Positions 1 through 7,440 of a stretch of DNA of 64,000 nucleotides are shown one piece after another. The notes below the pieces were generated by a model. It was not told where the DNA came from. It saw only the letters and a program-made list of their open reading frames with translations, and did not search any database. The position numbers and the translations under genes are program-made. This stretch comes from Chitinophagales bacterium (lineage in GTDB: Bacteria; Bacteroidota; Bacteroidia; Chitinophagales; CAIODY01): assembly GCA_947449695.1 (NCBI GenBank), contig CANFST010000013.1, forward strand, positions 1 through 64,000. The letters are read 5' to 3'. The number at the start of each line of letters is the position of its first letter. Positions within the stretch are counted from its first letter, which is position 1.

Positions 1-177
1 AATAAAATCTTCAAACTCTAAAAAATCACGAGGAGGATAACCACAAATTGCCAATTCGCTGAACAGCACAATTTCTGCGCCTTGTGATTTTGCCTGATGA
101 ATAGCATCCACAATTTTTTTTGTGTTGCTTTCAAAATTGCCGATGTGGAAGTTAAGTTGTGCTAATGAGATATTCAT
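1..177 (-). CDS. nadE: Glutamine-dependent NAD+ synthetase, N-terminal part (cut by window edge)
   Basis: Reading the minus strand from the ATG at 175-177 gives 59 codons running off the window. The protein begins MNISLAQLNFHIGNFESNTK and contains ELAICGYPPRDFLE, the typical start of the nitrilase-type glutaminase domain of glutamine-hydrolysing NAD+ synthetases; the Glu of ELAICGYPP sits where the family has its catalytic-triad glutamate. The full enzyme would amidate nicotinic acid adenine dinucleotide with ammonia channelled from glutamine. The C-terminal synthetase domain is outside the window, so another nitrilase-superfamily amidohydrolase cannot be strictly excluded, but the GYPPRDFL stretch is very NadE-like. 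Confidence 0.8.
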   Translation of the reverse strand, partial: MNISLAQLNFHIGNFESNTKKIVDAIHQAKSQGAEIVLFSELAICGYPPRDFLEFEDFI

Positions 178-179
178 AA

Positions 180-215
180 ATAAAAAAGCTGCGCAAAGTT
201 AACTGCACAGCTTTT
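180..215 (-). terminator. Rho-independent terminator of the barrel gene at 236-850
   Basis: Arms 184-194 and 205-215 pair as an 11-base stem with one G-U type mismatch. On the minus strand the stem is followed by a T-rich run (TTTTTTATTTAT). It lies 20 bases after the stop of the upstream minus-strand gene and just before nadE. Confidence 0.7.
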
Positions 216-235
216 GTTTTTTGTTGAAATTATTT

Positions 236-850
236 TTACAAATAAACTTGAAAACCAATGTTGAAGCGCATACGACTTTGTTTACTTGAAGTCGAAGCTG
301 AAATGCCACTAATAGTTGCATCGGTTTTGGAAGATAAATATTCATATAATAGTACACCTTCAATGCCTATTTTTTCTGTAAGAAAAAAAGCAGCACCTGG
401 TCCAATTGTTAATACTGTTCCTTTAAAGTGAGTAGGTGTAGGAATGTTGCCTGTATTTGAGACAGAACCAACCCCGTAACCTAATTCGCCAAATGGTGCA
501 AGTGGCCCAATTTTTTTGTAATAGCGTAAAAATGGCCCAACATTAAAATTTGATTGAAAATTATTGCCACCACCTTGGTATTGATTTTTTACTTCGCTAT
601 TAATTTTCAAGCCCATTGCAAAATTTCTAAATAGAAAAACCCCAATGTTGGGAGAAAAAGTAAAATCAAGATTGGTTGGGGATGTATTTTGGGTAGTAGG
701 CAAACCATTCGAATAAGTGGTAGTTTCTTTACCATCATCCCAAGTTAAATTTAAAAGCCCACCAGCTAAAATTCTTCCTCTATCTGTTTGTTGTGCCATT
801 GAACTTAATGAAAAAGCAATAATGGAAACGAGTAAAATAATTTTTTTCAT
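236..850 (-). CDS. Exported outer-membrane beta-barrel protein
   Basis: 204 residues. A clear signal peptide (MKKIILLVSIIAFSLSSMAQ) is followed by alternating amphipathic strands: TFSPNIGVFLFRNFAMGLKI, FNVGPFLRYYKKIGPLAPFG, a glycine-rich turn region and an end in MRFNIGFQVYL, whose last residues are aromatic/hydrophobic as in outer-membrane barrels. This is the small porin-like barrel family common in Bacteroidota. The predicted place is the outer membrane; no substrate or enzymatic function can be read. It has its own promoter-like element upstream (876-883) and a terminator downstream, so it is probably monocistronic. Confidence 0.75.
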   Translation of the reverse strand: MKKIILLVSIIAFSLSSMAQQTDRGRILAGGLLNLTWDDGKETTTYSNGLPTTQNTSPTNLDFTFSPNIGVFLFRNFAMGLKINSEVKNQYQGGGNNFQSNFNVGPFLRYYKKIGPLAPFGELGYGVGSVSNTGNIPTPTHFKGTVLTIGPGAAFFLTEKIGIEGVLLYEYLSSKTDATISGISASTSSKQSRMRFNIGFQVYL

Positions 851-875
851 AATGACAATTGATTTTGTTTGTGAA

Positions 876-883
876 CAAATATA
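876..883 (-). promoter_or_regulatory. Bacteroidota -7 element for the barrel gene
   Basis: Minus-strand TATATTTG fits the TAnnTTTG consensus, 25 bases before the ATG at 850. A TTTG lies further upstream (900-903) but only 16 bases away, so the -33 part is weak. Confidence 0.5.
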
Positions 884-940
884 AACCTTTATTGAATTTC
901 AAAAAAATTGTTTTCACCTTTACTATCTCAAAAATAATTG

Positions 941-1963
941 ATGATGAACAAAAATATTTTTCGATTCTCTTTTTTTGCGTTGCTTTTTTTTATTGGCTGC
1001 AATTGCAATAATCAACAAAGTAAAATTGATAGCAAAGTTGCTGAAATACCTGTAAAATTAACTGTTGTAAGGCTTGATAAAGAAATTTTTACGTCGAATG
1101 ATTTTGTCAATTTAGAAAAAAAATATCCTTCCTTTTTCAAATTATACACCGAAAGAATTTTGCAAGGCGGCGATAAATCACATTTAGAAGAACCACAAAA
1201 ATTGCTCACTGATTTTACACAAAACAAGTCTATCAAAGGATTGTATGATACGGTTGAAAAAAACTTTAAGGATTTTTCGGTTTACGAAAATGAATTAAAC
1301 AAAGCGTTTCAATATCATCAATATTATTTTCCGAAATCAGTTTTACCGAAGGTTTACACTTTTATCAGTGAATTTGGTTATGGTTGCATTACAGCTGATA
1401 GTATGTTGGGAATTGGGCTCGATATGTTTTTGGGCGAACATTATCCCTATTACTCTTCATTGCAATTTCCTGAATTTATCATCAAAAGATGTGTGCCCAA
1501 AAACATTATTCCATCAGCTATGAAAGCCTATGGACAATCATTAATTGCAGAAGACAACAACAAGCATCGATTGATTGACAAAATGGTGGAATCGGGCAAG
1601 TTGATGTATTATGTAGATAAAGTATTGCCACACTACGCTGATTCAATAAAGATGGGCTATTCAGGCATTCAAATGTTGTGGTGCGATTACAATGAATTTA
1701 AAATTTGGGAGTTTTTTATTAAACATAATTTGCTTTATACGAGCGATATGTTTGAAGTGGCGCATTACATTGGCGATGCGCCTGTTACACCAGGCATGCC
1801 ACCCGGAGCACCAGGAAATATAGGCGCTTGGGTGGGTTGGCAGATAGTAAAAAAATATATGAATGAATTTCCGAAAACTTCTTTAGAGCAATTGATGAAA
1901 GAAACTGACGGGCAAAAAATTTTGGAAGCTAGTCATTACAAACCAGTGAAAAAAACTCAATAA
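941..1963 (+). CDS. gldB: Gliding motility lipoprotein GldB
   Basis: 340 residues from the ATG at 941; a TTG at 938 is in frame but two ATGs follow at once. The N-terminus has a lipoprotein signal with lipobox FFIGC. Family-type blocks follow: VRLDKEIF, YPSFFKLYTERI, FPEFIIKRCVPKNIIPSAM, LMYYVDKVLPHYADSIKMGY and the C-terminal PGAPGNIGAWVGWQIVKKYM. The block LGIGLDMFLGEHYPYY near residue 160 is especially characteristic. GldB is an essential lipoprotein of Bacteroidetes gliding motility; its molecular role is unsettled. Homologues also occur in non-gliding Bacteroidota, so presence alone does not prove motility. The 3' end overlaps the convergent rluA-type gene by 7 bases. Confidence 0.88.
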   Translation: MMNKNIFRFSFFALLFFIGCNCNNQQSKIDSKVAEIPVKLTVVRLDKEIFTSNDFVNLEKKYPSFFKLYTERILQGGDKSHLEEPQKLLTDFTQNKSIKGLYDTVEKNFKDFSVYENELNKAFQYHQYYFPKSVLPKVYTFISEFGYGCITADSMLGIGLDMFLGEHYPYYSSLQFPEFIIKRCVPKNIIPSAMKAYGQSLIAEDNNKHRLIDKMVESGKLMYYVDKVLPHYADSIKMGYSGIQMLWCDYNEFKIWEFFIKHNLLYTSDMFEVAHYIGDAPVTPGMPPGAPGNIGAWVGWQIVKKYMNEFPKTSLEQLMKETDGQKILEASHYKPVKKTQ

Positions 1964-2679
1964 TTTTTTTCTAACTGCTTAATCACCGCTGCAAAATCTT
2001 TTGGTAGCGGCGCATCAACTATAATTGTCTTTTCATCTACCACATGCTTAAATTCTAATCGCGATGAATGTAGTGTAAGTCTTGCCATTAGAGGCTTTTC
2101 AGCTTCTTCATTTTTGCTTAGTTTATATTTTTTCTTTACTGTCGACAATAAAAATGGTTCGGGCGAACCATACATATCATCAATTAAAAGTGGATGACCG
2201 ATGGCTAAAAAATGCACACGAATTTGATGCGTTCTTCCAGTTTGCGGATAAGCTTCAACCCACGAATAATCGTGTCCGAAATTTTTAATTGTTTTATAAT
2301 TAGTGAGTGATGCCTTGCCATATTTTTCGCTGGCTTCCATGCGCCCATCTTCACGTGGGTCGGGCGTTATTTTGTAATCAATTTTTCCTTCTGCTTCGGT
2401 TTCTCCCAACACCAACAGCTGATAAGTTTTTTGCAAAGTATGTTGCTCAAATTGTGTGTTTAAATGTTTGTGCGCCGCTTCGGTTTTTGCAAAACATAAA
2501 ACGCCGCTGGTGTATTTATCAATGCGATGAACGGTGAAAATTGGGTTGTATTTTTTGCGTAATTCGCCCAACACATTCGGTATGGAATCATTGTATCTAT
2601 CAGGAATGGTGAGCATTCCAGCCTGTTTGTTTACAACAACATAATAATCGTCTTCAAAAATAATTTCTAAATTTTTCAT
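1957..2679 (-). CDS. RluA-family RNA pseudouridine synthase
   Basis: 240 residues from the ATG at 2679 (a TTG directly upstream is in frame). The catalytic signature HRIDKYTSGVLCFAKT is present with the nucleophilic Asp at about residue 54; the later GRTHQIRVHF (family GRTHQIRVH) and HPLLIDDMYG blocks complete the pseudouridine synthase fold. No N-terminal S4 RNA-binding domain is present, so this is the short RluA/RluC-like form. It isomerises uridine in rRNA or tRNA; the exact target cannot be deduced. It follows metF on the same strand after a repeat-bearing gap of about 130 bases. Confidence 0.9.
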   Translation of the reverse strand: MKNLEIIFEDDYYVVVNKQAGMLTIPDRYNDSIPNVLGELRKKYNPIFTVHRIDKYTSGVLCFAKTEAAHKHLNTQFEQHTLQKTYQLLVLGETEAEGKIDYKITPDPREDGRMEASEKYGKASLTNYKTIKNFGHDYSWVEAYPQTGRTHQIRVHFLAIGHPLLIDDMYGSPEPFLLSTVKKKYKLSKNEEAEKPLMARLTLHSSRLEFKHVVDEKTIIVDAPLPKDFAAVIKQLEKNY

Positions 2680-2699
2680 CAATTTTTTTTAAAAATGCA

Positions 2700-2802
2700 G
2701 AACACGGATGACACGAATTGAAATGATTTTCACAGATGAAAAATCATTTTTCTAAAAAGATAAAATCCGTTTTTATCCGTTGCATCTGTGTTATCCGTGT
2801 TC
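2700..2802. repeat. Intergenic imperfect inverted repeat
   Basis: Arms GAACACGGATGACAC (2700-2714) and GTGTTATCCGTGTTC (2788-2802) are complementary over 15 bases with one mismatch. Between them are a second hairpin (AAATGATTTT at 2721-2730 against the AAAATCATTT that follows) and diverged half copies (AATCCGT, TATCCGT). The layout resembles the ACACGGATNACAC-type dispersed intergenic repeats known from several Bacteroidota genomes; that comparison is from memory. Only one copy is seen in this window. It may act as a terminator for metF. Confidence 0.55.
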
Positions 2803-2807
2803 CAGTC

Positions 2808-3764
2808 TCAAAACACTTTTTCGGCAATTGCTTTAATTGCTTTTACATTGCTCATGGTGTAATAATGCAACACTGGTGCGCCTTTGGTAGCCAATTCTTT
2901 TGATTGTTGAATGCACCATTCGATACCAACTTTCATCACATCATCATCTGTTTTTACTTTATGAATTTCATTCACCAACTCTTCAGGCAAATTAATATTG
3001 AATGTTTGAGGCAGCATGGTCAACTGTTTTCGAGTCGTTAAAGGTTTTAAACCTGGAATAATCGGCACATCAATTCCGATGCTTCTACAATTATTTACAA
3101 ACTCAAAATATTTGTTGTTATCAAAAAACATTTGTGTTACAATAAACTGTGCGCCTGCATCCACTTTGTCTTTTAATCGTTTTAAATCAGCATTCATGTT
3201 TGGTGCTTCGGCATGTTTTTCAGGATAACCAGCAACGCCCAAACAGAAATTTGTATGCACAGGATTTTTCAAATCTTCTTCTAAATATTTGCCGTGATTC
3301 ATGTTCACAGCCTGTTTCAATAAATCAATGGCATGATGATGTCCGCCATTTTCGGGTGTAAATGATTTTTCGCCATGCGGTGCATCACCCCGTAAACACA
3401 AAATATTTTCAATGCCCAAAAAATCCAAATCAATCAAAGCGTCTTCGGTTTCTTCAATCGTGAAACCGCCACAAATCAAGTGCGGAACGGCATCCACTTT
3501 ATATTTGTTCATGATGGCGGCGCAAATACCAACTGTTCCTGGGCGTTTTCTGACAGCAATTTTATCAAATCTACCATCTACCATTTTTTTAAATTGCGTT
3601 TCGCTTCGATGATAGGTAACATTGATGAATGGCGGCTTGAACTCCATCAACGGGTCAAGCACATCGCAAATGGATTGAAAACTTTTTCCTTTCAATGGTG
3701 GTAAAATTTCAAACGAAACCAATGGTTTGTTTTTGGATTGCGCTATGTATTCAGATACTTTCAT
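2808..3764 (-). CDS. metF: Methylenetetrahydrofolate reductase
   Basis: 318 residues, the normal length for a bacterial single-domain MTHFR. It reduces 5,10-methylenetetrahydrofolate to 5-methyltetrahydrofolate with an FAD cofactor, feeding methionine synthesis. Visible family marks are SFEILPP (Glu at about residue 19, the substrate-protonating/folate-binding acid of the family), the LCLRGDAPHG flavin/folate loop (Asp about 127), GVAGYPEKH, QMFFDN and the C-terminal PVLHYYTMSN. No methionine synthase gene lies in this window. A -7-like TAACTTCG (3783-3790, minus strand) precedes the ATG. Confidence 0.95.
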   Translation of the reverse strand: MKVSEYIAQSKNKPLVSFEILPPLKGKSFQSICDVLDPLMEFKPPFINVTYHRSETQFKKMVDGRFDKIAVRKRPGTVGICAAIMNKYKVDAVPHLICGGFTIEETEDALIDLDFLGIENILCLRGDAPHGEKSFTPENGGHHHAIDLLKQAVNMNHGKYLEEDLKNPVHTNFCLGVAGYPEKHAEAPNMNADLKRLKDKVDAGAQFIVTQMFFDNNKYFEFVNNCRSIGIDVPIIPGLKPLTTRKQLTMLPQTFNINLPEELVNEIHKVKTDDDVMKVGIEWCIQQSKELATKGAPVLHYYTMSNVKAIKAIAEKVF

Positions 3765-3851
3765 CTTGTAAAAATTGGAGGACGAAGTTAATGTTTAGAG
3801 GTGAGATTTTTGAAAAGAGAAAATAGTACTAAAAAAGTTTTTGAAAATAAA

Positions 3852-3883
3852 TTTGGTTTATAACATAAACTAGTTTATGTTTG
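3852..3883 (+). promoter_or_regulatory. Promoter with overlapping 20-base palindromic operator
   Basis: TTTG (3852-3855), a 20-base spacer and TATGTTTG (3876-3883) match the Bacteroidota consensus exactly. The perfect 20-base palindrome AACATAAACTAGTTTATGTT (3862-3881) occupies the spacer and most of the -7 element, so a dimeric repressor bound there would block RNA polymerase. The likely protein is the winged-helix regulator encoded at 4491-4781 in the same operon (inference). The start codon is at 3905, giving a very short leader. Confidence 0.75.
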
Positions 3884-3904
3884 CAATGTCAAAATTAAAT
3901 TATC

Positions 3905-4498
3905 ATGCAAAACGAAAAGCAATTAACGAACGAACAGAGCTTACAAATCATTCAACAAATGATTGGAGTAGCGCAAAAAAATGTTTCTCAAAATGGTTTC
4001 CACTTTTTGTTGTGGGGCTTTTTAAATGTAGGTGCTGCATTAACACAGTACCTTTTTATAAAGATGAATTGCGGCGAACTGCTAATTAATTCACCATGGA
4101 TTGCAATGGCTATTATTGGAGGAATAGCTGCAACGATTTACGAGCGGAGAAAAGATAAAATTGAAAGACACGAAACATTTACTAATCATTTTTATGGCTG
4201 GGTTTGGGTTTCATTTGGCATCAGTATGTTTGTTGGAATTTTTTATGCCAACGTTTATCAAGTGAATATGATTCCGATTATTTTAACCTTGGCAGCTTTT
4301 GCAACAATGGTTTCAGGTGCAATTTTACAATTTACTCCATTAAAAATTGGTGCTATAGTTTTTTGGGCATCAGCATTAACTACTTGCTTTTTTTCACCAA
4401 CTAACGGTTTGTTGGTTTTTTCATTAGCTATTGCATTAGGATATATTTTACCCGGCATCTTACTTTGGAAAAAATTTAATCAACAAGAACGTGTTTAA
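3905..4498 (+). CDS. Multi-pass membrane protein of a regulator-linked family
   Basis: 197 residues. A soluble N-terminal stretch (about residues 1-30) is followed by hydrophobic segments near 33-53, 60-80, 100-118, 125-143, 146-160 and 165-187. The N-terminal part NEQSLQIIQQMIGVAQKNV and the FLLWGFLNVGAA segment recall a family in Bacteroidota usually encoded beside a small winged-helix regulator; that recollection is family knowledge, not a search. No catalytic motif is visible. The 3' end overlaps the regulator gene by 8 bases, which argues for co-translation and a shared role, perhaps sensing or modulating the regulator at the inner membrane (inference). Confidence 0.7.
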   Translation: MQNEKQLTNEQSLQIIQQMIGVAQKNVSQNGFHFLLWGFLNVGAALTQYLFIKMNCGELLINSPWIAMAIIGGIAATIYERRKDKIERHETFTNHFYGWVWVSFGISMFVGIFYANVYQVNMIPIILTLAAFATMVSGAILQFTPLKIGAIVFWASALTTCFFSPTNGLLVFSLAIALGYILPGILLWKKFNQQERV

Positions 4499-4781
4499 GC
4501 CCCTCGACCCTTTATTGCATAGCGAATTGCGCTTGGCTGTGATGTCATTGTTGGTTGGTGTAAAAGAAGCCGAATTTTCTTTCATCAAAGAAAAAACCAA
4601 TGCCAGCGCAGGAAATTTGAGTGTGCAGATTACAAAGCTGAATGATGCAGGGTACATCACTGTGAAAAAAACATTCAAAGATAATTATCCTTTGACGACT
4701 TGTAAGATAACACCCAAGGGCGTTTCAGCGTTTGACAACTATGTAAAAACTATTAGCGCTTATTTGAACCAGAAAAAATGA
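4491..4781 (+). CDS. Small winged-helix transcriptional regulator
   Basis: 96 residues starting at GTG 4491, inside the end of the upstream gene. The protein is a lone winged-helix domain of the HTH_34/MarR-like type: LLHSELRLAVMSLLVG (helix 1), FSFIKEKTNASAGNLSVQI (helix 2 and recognition helix), then LNDAGYITVKKTF and a TTCKITPKGVSAFDNY wing. These proteins act as dimeric DNA-binding repressors. The perfect palindrome on the operon promoter (3862-3881) is the obvious candidate site, so autoregulation is likely. No ligand-binding domain is fused. Confidence 0.85.
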   Translation: MFKPLDPLLHSELRLAVMSLLVGVKEAEFSFIKEKTNASAGNLSVQITKLNDAGYITVKKTFKDNYPLTTCKITPKGVSAFDNYVKTISAYLNQKK

Positions 4782-4818
4782 TACATCAAATTAATTTCAA
4801 AAATAAAAACAAATAATT

Positions 4819-5007
4819 ATGGAAGACCAAGCAAAAAACGAAAGTAAAATAAACTCTGTAGGCAGCTACCTTTTTGTGGGCTGCATGTTTATCGGAATGG
4901 CAATAGGGGAAATGATGGATAAAGCTGGGGAGGGAACAATGTTAGGCATGGGTTTCGGTTTTATTGCTTATGCAATTGCTGTTGCCATCAAAAAGAAAAC
5001 CGTGTAA
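4819..5007 (+). CDS. Small two-helix membrane protein
   Basis: 62 residues with a polar N-terminus and two hydrophobic stretches (SYLFVGCMFIGMAIGEMM and GMGFGFIAYAIAVAI) separated by a short Gly/Glu-containing turn, ending KKKTV. This is a predicted inner-membrane hairpin. It lies 37 bases downstream of the regulator gene on the same strand and probably belongs to the same operon. Its function is not recognised. Confidence 0.65.
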   Translation: MEDQAKNESKINSVGSYLFVGCMFIGMAIGEMMDKAGEGTMLGMGFGFIAYAIAVAIKKKTV

Positions 5008-5065
5008 TTAACCGCTTAAAATATTTCATTGACCGAAAACAATTTTTACAAAGTAAATTGAACCC

Positions 5066-5073
5066 TATTTTTG
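5066..5073 (+). promoter_or_regulatory. -7 element upstream of the TonB receptor
   Basis: TATTTTTG matches TAnnTTTG, 63 bases before the ATG at 5137. No convincing TTTG lies at the right distance upstream. Confidence 0.4.
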
Positions 5074-5136
5074 CTGTTCAATTTTATTTGAATTTCCAAA
5101 CAACCAATAACTCAATAACGATTAACTTTTAAGTTG

Positions 5137-7389
5137 ATGAAAAAACTTTTACTCATTTTCTTTGCTTTATTTTTTTCAATCTTATCTTTTGCTCAAACAA
5201 AAATTTCGGGCAAGGTTACAGATGGAAAAAATCCAATGGTTGGTGTCAGTATCTCTGTGAAAGATAGCTATGATGGTGTTTCCAGCAACAACGATGGAAG
5301 TTTTAGTTTTGAGACTTCTGAAAAAGGAGAGAAAATTTTAGTCGCAACTTTTATTGGTTATAATTCATTCGAGCAAAAAATTGTTTGCAATGGTTCGCCT
5401 ATTGTTCTCAACATTTCATTGAAAGAAAAATTCAACGAACTGAAAGCTGTAACCATCAGCGCTGGTAGCTTTGACGCCAGCGATAAAAAACGTGCAACTA
5501 TTTTTACACCATTGGATATTGTTACTACTGCAGGTTCGGCAGGTGATGTAACAGGCGCTTTGAAAACTTTGCCAGGTGCTCAACAAATCGGAAATCAAGA
5601 AGGATTATTTGTTCGTGGCGGCGAAGGCAGAGAGACGCAAACCTTTATTGACGGCATGTTGGTGCGTAATCCTTACAACACTTCAGTGCCTGATATTGCT
5701 CAACGCGGCAAATTCAATCCGTTTTTATTTAAAGGCACATCCTTCAGCAGTGGCGGCTACAGTGCATTGTACGGACAAGGATTGTCTTCGGCTTTAGTTT
5801 TAGACACAAAAGATTTGGCGGAACAATCAGAAACCAATTTGAGTTTATCGAGCGTAGGTATTGGTGGTGGCGTAAATCATTTGTGGGAAAAGCAAAAAAT
5901 GAGTGCAGGTGTAAGTGTGGGTTATTTTAATTTACAACCTTATTATGCGTTAGTTCCGCAAAATATTCATTTCAGCAAAATGCCCGAAAATGGTAACGTT
6001 GAGGTGAATTTCAGAAAGCGAATGAATAAAAATGGTTTCTTAAAATTTTATGCTTACACCAATAATAATGCATTGGGTTTGCAGCGCCCCGACATCAATG
6101 ATGTTGACCATTTGAAAACTGCTTTTGATTTAAACAGCAAATCGTTGTACACTAATTTAACTTACAGCGGTATGTTGAATGCAAACTGGAACATCAATGC
6201 CGGTGCGTCTTTTAGCGGAAGTTGGGATAAAATAAATTTGGGTGAATTAAGAAATGATTCGGTGTTGGATTACAGAAGTATCGGCATCAATTCATCCAAT
6301 ACTTTATCGCAAGGCAGAGTTGTTTTTACACGATACACAGGCGTTCTTTCTGCATTTCGTATTGGTGCTGAATATCAGTATGGATGGGAACAATCGAAGT
6401 TTACTTCTTTCGGAATCAATCCATTTTCTACCTATCAATTTGCTGATAATTTCACTTCTACTTTTGCCGAAATGGAATATTATTTCAACGCAAAAATTGT
6501 GATGAAACCAGGCGTAAGAGCCGAATACAGCTCGATTTTGGGCAAAGAGAATGTTGCACCGCGATTGTCGGTTGCGTATCGTTTGGGTAAAAATTCGCAG
6601 TTGAGTTTTGCTTATGGAGATTTTTATGAAAAACCTGACAGACGATATTTGTTCTACACACACGATTTGAATTTTGAAAAAGCAACGCATTTGGTGTTGA
6701 ATTACCAACGCATTCACAACGATAAAACTTTTAGAGTGGAGGCGTTTTACAAAGATTACAAATCGTTGATTTTAACGCCATTGAGCAGTTTGAGTTTGGT
6801 GCAAAATCCGAGCAATTTGTATTCCAATAATTTTGACCCGACAAATATTTCAAACGGGGGACATGGCTATGCCAAAGGTGTTGAGCTATTTCTTCGTGAT
6901 AAAAAAACAATCAAAAATTGTGATTACTGGATTAGCTATTCTTATTTGGATACAAAAAGAATTTACAGTTATTATCCATCAGAAGTGCAACCAGATTTTG
7001 CAGCGAATCATACTTTGAATGTAGTTTTCAAACAATTTTTTCCGAAACTGATGTTAGGTTATGGTGTTACTTATTCTTGGGCAAGCGGTCGTCCTTATTT
7101 CAACCCCAATCAGCCTTCCGATAAGTTTATGAGCGACAGAACGCCTGATTATAATGTGGTGGGAATGAACGCTAATTATTTAACACACATTGGCAAAGCC
7201 TTTACGGTATTGGTTTTGGGCGTATCGAATGTGTTGGGGCAAAATCAAATTTATGGTTACAGATATTCAAGCGATGGCACACATCGTGAACCAATAGGGC
7301 TTACAGCTAGTCGATTTGTTTTTGTCGGATGCTTTATGAATTGGGGCGTTGACAGAAGGCAACAACAAGTGGATGATAATTTGAAATAG
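5137..7389 (+). CDS. TonB-dependent outer-membrane receptor with carboxypeptidase-regulatory N-domain
   Basis: 750 residues from the ATG at 5137 (a TTG at 5134 is in frame). The order is signal peptide (1-20, ending LSFAQ), a CarboxypepD_reg-like beta-sandwich (about 22-105, ISGKVTDGKNPMVGVSISV), a TonB plug (about 115-225, with GDVTGALKTLPGAQQIGNQE and LFVRGGEGRETQTFIDGM), then a long beta-barrel to the end. It would import a large or scarce ligand through the outer membrane using TonB energy. The substrate is not readable: no SusD-like partner is adjacent and there is no obvious siderophore or cobalamin gene nearby. The next genes are a PNGase F-like protein and a TPR-like exported protein. 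Confidence 0.88.
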   Translation: MKKLLLIFFALFFSILSFAQTKISGKVTDGKNPMVGVSISVKDSYDGVSSNNDGSFSFETSEKGEKILVATFIGYNSFEQKIVCNGSPIVLNISLKEKFNELKAVTISAGSFDASDKKRATIFTPLDIVTTAGSAGDVTGALKTLPGAQQIGNQEGLFVRGGEGRETQTFIDGMLVRNPYNTSVPDIAQRGKFNPFLFKGTSFSSGGYSALYGQGLSSALVLDTKDLAEQSETNLSLSSVGIGGGVNHLWEKQKMSAGVSVGYFNLQPYYALVPQNIHFSKMPENGNVEVNFRKRMNKNGFLKFYAYTNNNALGLQRPDINDVDHLKTAFDLNSKSLYTNLTYSGMLNANWNINAGASFSGSWDKINLGELRNDSVLDYRSIGINSSNTLSQGRVVFTRYTGVLSAFRIGAEYQYGWEQSKFTSFGINPFSTYQFADNFTSTFAEMEYYFNAKIVMKPGVRAEYSSILGKENVAPRLSVAYRLGKNSQLSFAYGDFYEKPDRRYLFYTHDLNFEKATHLVLNYQRIHNDKTFRVEAFYKDYKSLILTPLSSLSLVQNPSNLYSNNFDPTNISNGGHGYAKGVELFLRDKKTIKNCDYWISYSYLDTKRIYSYYPSEVQPDFAANHTLNVVFKQFFPKLMLGYGVTYSWASGRPYFNPNQPSDKFMSDRTPDYNVVGMNANYLTHIGKAFTVLVLGVSNVLGQNQIYGYRYSSDGTHREPIGLTASRFVFVGCFMNWGVDRRQQQVDDNLK

Positions 7390-7440
7390 TTTTTAAGAAA
7401 GAAATTCTACCTTTCCGTAAGTTAATTTCTCTATCATTTT

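Noticed and set aside
938-940. TTG start for gldB
   Set aside because: Two ATG codons follow directly and give the normal lipoprotein signal.
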